Made by a program: the position numbers and the translations under genes. The notes below the pieces were generated by a model that saw nothing but the letters and a program-made list of their open reading frames with translations, was not told where the DNA came from and did no database searches. From NCBI GenBank assembly GCA_052034255.1, contig JBPOIU010000067.1, positions 1 to 64,000 of the forward strand: a stretch of DNA of 64,000 bases. The letters run 5' to 3'. The first letter of the stretch is position 1. Every line of letters begins with the position of its first letter. The DNA comes from JADJEK01 sp052034255 (GTDB taxonomy: Bacteria > Planctomycetota > B15-G4 > JADJEK01). This document shows positions 58,198 through 64,000 of this stretch, piece by piece.

Positions 58198-59739
58198 ATG
58201 GCGACGGTTCGACGAGGGTGGATCGGGCTCGCGTGGTTGGCGCTGCTGCAGCTGGCGGTCGCCGACACCATTCACTTGAAGAACGGCTCGAAACTCGAAG
58301 GCAAGATCAAGACCGAGACCGACGCCGTGGTCGAGATCGAAACGGCGTTCGGGGTGCAGAAGCTCGCGCGTCAGGACGTGGTCAAGATCGAGCGCGGCAT
58401 GACCGCCGTCGAGCGCCTCGCGGCCGATCGCAAGGCGTTGGCGGCGTCCGACGTCGCGGGGCGCGTCGCGCTGTGGAAGCGCGCCGGCGAGTTGAAGCAG
58501 AAGAAGGTGCGGGAGGAACTCGAGCGAGAGATCCTCGCGTTGGACCCGCAGCAGGAGGACGTCCATCGCGCGCTCGGCAACGTGCTGTTCGACGGCAAGT
58601 TCGTGACGCCCGCGGAGAAGGAGCGCTTGCAAAAGGACGCCCGCGAGGCCGAGATGCGCGCGCAGGGACTCGTTCCGCACGATGGTGGATTCGTCACACC
58701 CGAGGAGAAGGCCAAGTTCGACGCGGGCTTCGTGAAGCGCGGCGACCGGTGGTTGAAGGAGGACGAAGCGAAGGCGCTCGATGGTTTGGTCCGGGCGCCG
58801 GACGGGACGTGGATCAAGCGCGAGGACGCAGCCGTCGCGACGACGCGTAAGGCAGTCGAAACCGCGATCGAACGCGGAGTGTCGGTCGCCTTGCGCGATC
58901 ACGCCGCGGCGTTCTCGGATGTGTCGGATGCGTTCGCCGGGCGCTTGGCCGAGACGATGGACAAGGGCTTTCGGCAGTTCGCGAAGGAGTTCGCGACCGG
59001 CGAGGGCCTGACCTGGTTCGCGCCGCAACGCGTCGATCTCGTGGTGTTCCGCACGCGCATGGACTACGAGCGCTTCTGCGATTGGATTGGCGCGAACACG
59101 CGTGCGGGCGCGCAATGGGCGGAGCGCGCGAAGAAAGTCGCCGGGGTCTATCTGTTCGAAACCTGGCCGGTCGCGACCACGTACGTCGGCAATCGCGGCG
59201 AGGACATGGCGATCGCGCACTGCTGCAACATGCTCGGGCACGTGCTGCTGAACCGCTACCGCTTCCAGAACAACGGCATCCCGCCGTTCTTCGACGAAGC
59301 GTTCGCCGCGCTGACCGAGTTCGATCTGACGAAACGCAACGCGTTCTTCAACGTCGGCGCCGGCCGCTACGAGCGCCACATCGAGGACAAGGAGCGCGCG
59401 TTCTTCGAGGACGGCAAGTGGATCGAGCCGCTGCGCGACGGATTCCGCGCGCGCTCCGACACGCCGATGGACCAAGTGGTGCGCCGTGAACACGTGACGT
59501 TGACGCAGATGGACGTCGCGAAGGGGATGGCGCTGTACCAGTACTGGCGCGCGACCGATCCCACGCGCATGAAGCAGTTCTTCGACGCGTTGCGCCAGGC
59601 GTGGCCCGGCGGCAATCCGGCGCCGACGCAACCGAAGGTGTTTAACGCCTGCCAGAAGGCATTCAACGTCGCGTGTGCGAAGGACATGCAGTTGGTCGAC
59701 GAGGACTTGCGTGCGTGGGTGATGAAGAAGGCGGATTGA
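58198..59739 (+). CDS. Exported gluzincin-like protein lacking the zinc site
   Basis: 513 residues. Signal peptide WIGLAWLALLQLAVADT, then an Sm/SH3-like motif DTIHLKNGSKLEGKIKT near residue 22, also found in other planctomycete exported proteins. Residues about 60-215 are charged and helical, with two repeats of a F-V-T-P-(A/E)-E-K motif. Residues about 240-500 align by eye with the peptidase domain of the giant protein at 633-4319. The helix that should read HExxH is HCCNMLGH near residue 341, and the third-ligand region is FFDEAFAALTE. The catalytic glutamate and one histidine are missing, so it is probably a pseudo-peptidase. It is followed one base later by the kinase gene. Confidence 0.75.
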   Translation: MATVRRGWIGLAWLALLQLAVADTIHLKNGSKLEGKIKTETDAVVEIETAFGVQKLARQDVVKIERGMTAVERLAADRKALAASDVAGRVALWKRAGELKQKKVREELEREILALDPQQEDVHRALGNVLFDGKFVTPAEKERLQKDAREAEMRAQGLVPHDGGFVTPEEKAKFDAGFVKRGDRWLKEDEAKALDGLVRAPDGTWIKREDAAVATTRKAVETAIERGVSVALRDHAAAFSDVSDAFAGRLAETMDKGFRQFAKEFATGEGLTWFAPQRVDLVVFRTRMDYERFCDWIGANTRAGAQWAERAKKVAGVYLFETWPVATTYVGNRGEDMAIAHCCNMLGHVLLNRYRFQNNGIPPFFDEAFAALTEFDLTKRNAFFNVGAGRYERHIEDKERAFFEDGKWIEPLRDGFRARSDTPMDQVVRREHVTLTQMDVAKGMALYQYWRATDPTRMKQFFDALRQAWPGGNPAPTQPKVFNACQKAFNVACAKDMQLVDEDLRAWVMKKAD

Positions 59740-59740
59740 C

Positions 59741-62700
59741 GTGACGTCGGGAATCGCGAACGACCTTCCGGACCGGATCGGGCCCTACCGCGTCGAGGCG
59801 CTGCTCGGAGTCGGCGGGACCAGCACGGTCTATCGCGCCCGACACGAATCGCTCGAACGTCAGGTCGCCCTCAAGGTGTTCCGCGTCGGACAAGACCTGT
59901 CCGAGAACGCGCTCGCGCGCTTGCAGCGCGAAGCGCGACTCGTCGCGAAGCTCGATCACGAGTGCGTCGTCCGTTGTTGGGACTTCGGGTCGGAGAAAGA
60001 GCTGTTCTTCCTGGCCCTCGAGTACGTGCGCGGCGGATCGCTGAAGGATGCGATCGACCGTGGGGGGCCACTCGACGAGGCTCGGGTGCGGGCCGTCGCG
60101 CTCGATCTCGCGCGGGCGCTGCGCCACGCGCACGAGTTCGGGATCGTGCACCGTGACGTCAAGCCCGGCAACGTCCTGCTGACCGAAGACGGGCACGTGA
60201 AGCTGACCGACTTCGGGCTCGCCCGCACCGCAGAGGACTTGACCGTCACGCAACCCGGCACGACCGTCGGCACGCCGCAGTACCTGTCGCCGGAGCAGGC
60301 GCGCAATCCGCGGCTCGCCGACGCACGATCGGATCTCTACTCGCTCGGCGCGACGCTGTATCACGCGCTGACGGGCTTGCCGCCGCATCGCGGCGACACG
60401 TTGGCGCAAGTCATCACGCACATCCTGTTCGGCAGGGTCGAGCCGCCCGAGCGCGTGCGCCCCGACGTTTCGCCCGCGTTCTCGCGCGTCGTCGCCAAGC
60501 TGATGGCGAAGGATCGCGACAAGCGTTACCGCGACGCGGCCGAACTGACGCAGGATCTGCGCCGCCTCGGCGGCGACGCGGCGCTCGACGCATCGAAGGT
60601 CGGATTGTCGTGGGACGTCGCGTTGCGCCCGCGCCGCGGGCCGCTGCCGTGGATCGCCGCCGCCGCGGTCGCCGTCGTCGCGCTCGGCGCAGGCGCGGTC
60701 TCGTGGTACTCGTGGTCGAACTCCGCGTCACAGCCGCAGATCACCGACCCGCGTCCGAAGCTCGCGTCCGCCGACGACGTCCGAGCGGGACGCATCGATC
60801 TCGCGTCCGCGGTGGAACAGGTATCGACCGCGCACGACGATCCGCGGCAGCCGGCGGCGCTGCGCGACCTCGAAGCGCTCGGCGCGGAACAAGCGGCGTT
60901 GTGCGCGCTGCGCGCCGCGGCGACCGCGCGCCGCGAGTTGGCCCGCGGCGGCATCGACACCGCGCTGCTGGCGTTCGACGACGAGGCACGCCGGCAAAGC
61001 GAACAACTGTTCGGCCGCGAGTTGCATGTGCTGCCCGAGTCGCTGCGGCTCGTGCTCGATCAGAGAATCCAGGACGAACGGCTGGCGACCGAAGAGCTGA
61101 CGTTCACGGTGCGACGCGTCGTGATGTCGGAGATCACGGCCGACGTCGAGCGCGTCACGCGTGGCGTGCTCGATCAGCTCGAAGAGAACGCGTTCGCGGC
61201 GGCGTTGGCCTTCGTCGGCGACGAAGAGGCGCGCGTCGACGAGCGGCTCGAGCGCGCGTTCGCGAAAGGCGTGCGATCGATCCTGCCGGAGGCCGGTGAC
61301 GCGCTGCCGAGTGCGACGGTGCGTCAGCAAGTTCGCGATCGCGTCGGAGCCGAACTGGCGGCGCTCCGCCGCCGCATCGACGAGCGCGTCGAGGAACGGC
61401 GCGCCGGCGCTCTGGTGGCGTTGACCGAGTTGGAGTCCGACCCCATCGAAGCCGCGGTCGACGTCGAGGCGATGACGCGACGTGTGACGGAGGTCGTCGA
61501 AGACGCGCTCGGGACGACGCTCGCGGAGTTCCCGGGCGAACCCGGCGCGCTGACGGCCGCGGTGACGATGCACGCGCGCGAACTCGCGGAGCAGAGCGGA
61601 GCGAAGCTCGCCGCGGCGCGCGAACAGCTCGAGGCCGATACGCAAGACGCGGTCGAGTCGGCGCTGCGCGCCGGCGACTACGCGGGCGCGCAGGCCAGCC
61701 TCGCGGGCTTGGCGCAGCCTCTGCGCCTGCAATTGCTCGGTGAGCTCGCGCTCGCGATCCCGGAGCTCGTGCGCGCCGAGGACGCAGCGATTCGAGCGCT
61801 CGAAGCGCAAATCGATCAGCCGGTCCGGCTGGCCGCGCGGAGTGGCATCGTTTGGAACGCGACGCTGAAAGGGGTGGATCGCGCGCATCGCGAGCTGCGT
61901 CTGGCGCAGAACGACGCGATCCTGAAGTTCGAGGACCTGACGCGTTCCGAACTCGTCGCGCGCGGCGGGGCCGCTCCGGCGGCGGCTGCGGTCGCACTGC
62001 TGTACGGCGGCGAACTCGATGCGGCGAAGAAGGTCTTGGACGGTCTGCCGCAGGACCAGAATCCGGCCGTACGTGCGGAGTGGAAGCGGCGCGTCGACGA
62101 GAAGAGCGAGGCGAGCGCGGCCGCGCGCGCCGAGGCCGATCAACGCCTGTCGGAGTTCGATCAAGCGCTCGCGTCCGCCGATCCGCTCGAGGTCACGCGC
62201 ACCGCAAAGGCGCTGCTCGACGACGCGCGGTTGGCGCGGATCGACGCCGTCCGCGCGCGTGGCAAGGAACTGCGCGCGGCGCTGGCGAAGGCCGATCGCG
62301 CGAGCAAAGAGGCCGCATTCCGTGATTCGATCGAACAAGCCGTCGCCGGTGCGGTGACGTTCCGCGGCGACGGCACGATCGAGCTGCGCTACGCGTTTGA
62401 GGACGCCGGTGAATTGGTCGACTTCGCGCGGCCTGGCCCCGAGTGGACGGTCCGCGACGGCGTGCTGACGTCGGTCGGTGGCCGCGACGTGGGCTCGGAT
62501 CTGTTCCGCAATCGCCCCGGGCTGAGGCGTGAGTTGCCGTTCGATCCGGCGCGGCCGTTGACCATCCAATTCGATCTCGAAGTTCCGCTCGACGGTCCCG
62601 AGCCGGGCTTGGTCGGGATCCGCGTGTTCTCGACTTGTTTCGCGATCCGGTCGTTCGGTCCAGGTCGCTACCAGGGCCAGGCGAACGCATGGGAAGGCAG

Positions 62701-62995
62701 TCTCGACGACTTCGAGGACTACCTGTTCGAGCCACGCCTCGGCGAGACCAAGCCCCGCAAACGCGGAGCGCATCCGGTGCGACCGTTCGCGCTGGAGCGC
62801 GGGTCGCGCTACGCGGTCCGCGTCGAATGGCGTCCCGATCAGGACGGCCAAGTCCAGTTGCGCATCGACGGCGACGTCGTGTTCGAGACGCGGATCGGGA
62901 CTCGTCCGCGGCAAGGCTTCTGCGAGATCCGTGCCGCGGTTCCGTTCACGGTCGACGACGTCGTGTTCGTCGGAACTTGGGCGGGACGTCGATGA
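59741..62995 (+). CDS. Transmembrane Ser/Thr protein kinase with helical and LamG-like extracytoplasmic region
   Basis: 1084 residues from GTG 59741. Kinase domain about 15-280: glycine loop GVGGTSTVYRAR, ATP-binding lysine in QVALKVF, catalytic HRDVKPGN near 136, DFGLAR and the P+1 region GTPQYLSPEQARN. All catalytic residues are present, so it should be active. One membrane helix follows (IAAAAVAVVALGAGAVSWY, about 303-323). The long outer part (about 340-870) is mainly charged alpha-helix. Residues about 880-1084 form a LamG/DUF1080-like sandwich (LTIQFDLEVPLDGPEPGLVG ... LRIDGDVVFETRI). It probably senses an envelope signal and phosphorylates cytoplasmic targets; the FHA activator encoded upstream is a plausible one. 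Confidence 0.92.
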   Translation: MTSGIANDLPDRIGPYRVEALLGVGGTSTVYRARHESLERQVALKVFRVGQDLSENALARLQREARLVAKLDHECVVRCWDFGSEKELFFLALEYVRGGSLKDAIDRGGPLDEARVRAVALDLARALRHAHEFGIVHRDVKPGNVLLTEDGHVKLTDFGLARTAEDLTVTQPGTTVGTPQYLSPEQARNPRLADARSDLYSLGATLYHALTGLPPHRGDTLAQVITHILFGRVEPPERVRPDVSPAFSRVVAKLMAKDRDKRYRDAAELTQDLRRLGGDAALDASKVGLSWDVALRPRRGPLPWIAAAAVAVVALGAGAVSWYSWSNSASQPQITDPRPKLASADDVRAGRIDLASAVEQVSTAHDDPRQPAALRDLEALGAEQAALCALRAAATARRELARGGIDTALLAFDDEARRQSEQLFGRELHVLPESLRLVLDQRIQDERLATEELTFTVRRVVMSEITADVERVTRGVLDQLEENAFAAALAFVGDEEARVDERLERAFAKGVRSILPEAGDALPSATVRQQVRDRVGAELAALRRRIDERVEERRAGALVALTELESDPIEAAVDVEAMTRRVTEVVEDALGTTLAEFPGEPGALTAAVTMHARELAEQSGAKLAAAREQLEADTQDAVESALRAGDYAGAQASLAGLAQPLRLQLLGELALAIPELVRAEDAAIRALEAQIDQPVRLAARSGIVWNATLKGVDRAHRELRLAQNDAILKFEDLTRSELVARGGAAPAAAAVALLYGGELDAAKKVLDGLPQDQNPAVRAEWKRRVDEKSEASAAARAEADQRLSEFDQALASADPLEVTRTAKALLDDARLARIDAVRARGKELRAALAKADRASKEAAFRDSIEQAVAGAVTFRGDGTIELRYAFEDAGELVDFARPGPEWTVRDGVLTSVGGRDVGSDLFRNRPGLRRELPFDPARPLTIQFDLEVPLDGPEPGLVGIRVFSTCFAIRSFGPGRYQGQANAWEGSLDDFEDYLFEPRLGETKPRKRGAHPVRPFALERGSRYAVRVEWRPDQDGQVQLRIDGDVVFETRIGTRPRQGFCEIRAAVPFTVDDVVFVGTWAGRR

Positions 62996-64000
62996 ACCGG
63001 CCCGGCAGGGCGCCGAGACGCCGACGGTTCGCGAGCTTGGTCGCGCTGGTGGTCGCGCTGTCCGCGGGGCTCGCGCGCGGTCAGGACGATGGCGCGGCGG
63101 CGCTCGAGGCGCTCGCGGCGCGGGATCGCGCGACACGAGAGCGCGCGCTCGGCGATGTGCGAGCGCGGTTGTTTCAGCCCGATGCGTTCGAAGCGATGCT
63201 CACGCGCGTCGATCGCGTCGGGCCCGAGGCCCGCTTGCGCTTACAGGACGCGGTGGTCGCGACGCCGGAGTGCGTTCCGATCGTGCTCGAACTGGCGCGC
63301 ACCGCGCCACCCGCGGAGCGCGAACTCGCGCGCTCCCTGTTGCGCGCCGCGCTGATCGCCGAATGGGCACGGCGCGAGCCGCCGCCGTCGAAGAAGCCGG
63401 GCAACGATCCGCCGTTCGAAGAGGGGACGCAGGTCGGGCTCGAATGGCCCCTGGGCGCGTCGGTGTCGTGGACGGTCGCGCTGACGTGGTTGGAGCAGAC
63501 CGCGCCCGGGAGGCGCGGGGTCGCGTTCCACCCACGCGTCCTCGACGCCACGGAGCGGCGCCTGGAATCGCACCAGTTCGCGCGCAGCACCGCCTCCGGC
63601 TTGCTCGCGCGCTGGATGGATGGTTCGGATCTGGTGACGGTCGATGCCGGTCTCGTGCTGTTGCTCGAGCGACGCTTGAACGACCCGAACGCGGCGCCCG
63701 CCGCCACCGAGGAACAGGACGACGACGAGCGGGATCCGACGCGAGGGGTTCAGCTCTGCCTCGAGGCGTTGCTCGCGGGTGATGTCGAGGCCGAGCGGGT
63801 CGCGGCGGTCGCGATCGCACTGCGCATTCGCGGCGCCGAAAACGTCGCCGCCCGCGCGTTCATCGCGCGGCCGCAGTCGGCGCTGTTGCGCGCGATGGGA
63901 GCTGGAGCGGAGCCCGCGGCGTCATCCGTGGCGTTGGTGGAGGCGGTACTCAGCCGGGGGAGTGAAGACGAGCGCGTGCGGCTCGCGACGCGTTTCGCGC
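62992..64000 (+). CDS. Exported protein, 3' end beyond the window
   Basis: The ATG at 62992 overlaps the kinase stop (ATGA), and the frame stays open to the window end, 336 codons seen. Signal peptide: arginine-rich N-region, then FASLVALVVALSAGLARG. The rest is mainly helical with HEAT-like features (LEALAARDRATRERALGDV, then LRLQDAVVATPECVPIVLEL), an acidic stretch EEQDDDERD near residue 240 and no catalytic motif. Translational coupling to the kinase suggests a partner in the same envelope-sensing system, which is inference. The C-terminus is missing, so length and other domains are unknown. Confidence 0.78.
   Translation, partial: MNRPGRAPRRRRFASLVALVVALSAGLARGQDDGAAALEALAARDRATRERALGDVRARLFQPDAFEAMLTRVDRVGPEARLRLQDAVVATPECVPIVLELARTAPPAERELARSLLRAALIAEWARREPPPSKKPGNDPPFEEGTQVGLEWPLGASVSWTVALTWLEQTAPGRRGVAFHPRVLDATERRLESHQFARSTASGLLARWMDGSDLVTVDAGLVLLLERRLNDPNAAPAATEEQDDDERDPTRGVQLCLEALLAGDVEAERVAAVAIALRIRGAENVAARAFIARPQSALLRAMGAGAEPAASSVALVEAVLSRGSEDERVRLATRFA

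Overview
The window is a GC-rich (roughly two-thirds G+C), densely coded chromosomal segment of a Gram-negative bacterium, most likely a planctomycete or close relative. This is an inference from gene content: a DUF1800/DUF1501 pair, several secreted proteins mixing LamG-like, NPCBM and peptidase-like modules, an O-antigen-ligase/TPR protein, a large membrane Ser/Thr kinase, tandem GroELs, and lipid A/heptose genes (LpxL-like, HldE) that imply an outer membrane. No rRNA, tRNA, CRISPR array, prophage or intact insertion sequence was recognised.

Layout. Positions 1-7235 (minus strand): exported proteins, including a lipoprotein, a giant gluzincin/TPR/LamG/thioredoxin-fold protein and a thioredoxin-like gene with an in-frame TGA exactly at the first cysteine of its WCGPC motif (a candidate selenoprotein), then a small DUF493 protein. 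7351-9303: a sodium/solute symporter. 9304-10233: a non-coding repeat island with a 37-bp tandem repeat, a 37-bp perfect inverted repeat and a hairpin array. 10234-16802: large envelope membrane proteins, including a Wzy/WaaL-like enzyme. 16923-27582 (minus): a complex I operon nuoA-EF-G-H-J-K-L-M-N with a good promoter but without nuoB, C, D and I. 27792-31119: a lipoprotein, then an ECF sigma/anti-sigma/coiled-coil unit. 31340-34532: DUF1800, DUF1501 and a Trm112-like protein. 34519-41588 (minus): a radical SAM/SPASM protein and a chaperone cluster groEL2-groES-groEL1-dnaJ-grpE-fmdB. 41911-49351: an NPCBM protein, radC, a phosphoesterase, yidC, nrdR and an unusual double ATP-cone protein. 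49356-55864: smc, an acyltransferase and hldE. 56157-64000: an FHA-GAF-sigma54 activator, a secreted pseudo-peptidase, a Ser/Thr kinase with a LamG-like tail, and a secreted protein cut by the window edge.

How the genes work together. The nuo genes code for the membrane arm and the NADH-input part of complex I; the connecting subunits must lie elsewhere. The chaperone cluster gives two GroELs around one GroES plus the DnaK co-chaperones, but not DnaK. nrdR and its neighbour both carry ATP-cones and are translationally coupled, which suggests nucleotide-sensing control of ribonucleotide reduction. The strongest novelty is the candidate selenothioredoxin at 4480-5469, next to a large protein carrying what looks like a redox-dead copy of the same module.

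Starts were chosen from signal peptides, Shine-Dalgarno spacing and stop/start overlaps. Domain calls come from reading the translations and no database search was run. Subunit and family names for nuo, groEL, dnaJ, smc, yidC, radC, nrdR and hldE are secure. Names for the secreted proteins are descriptive only.
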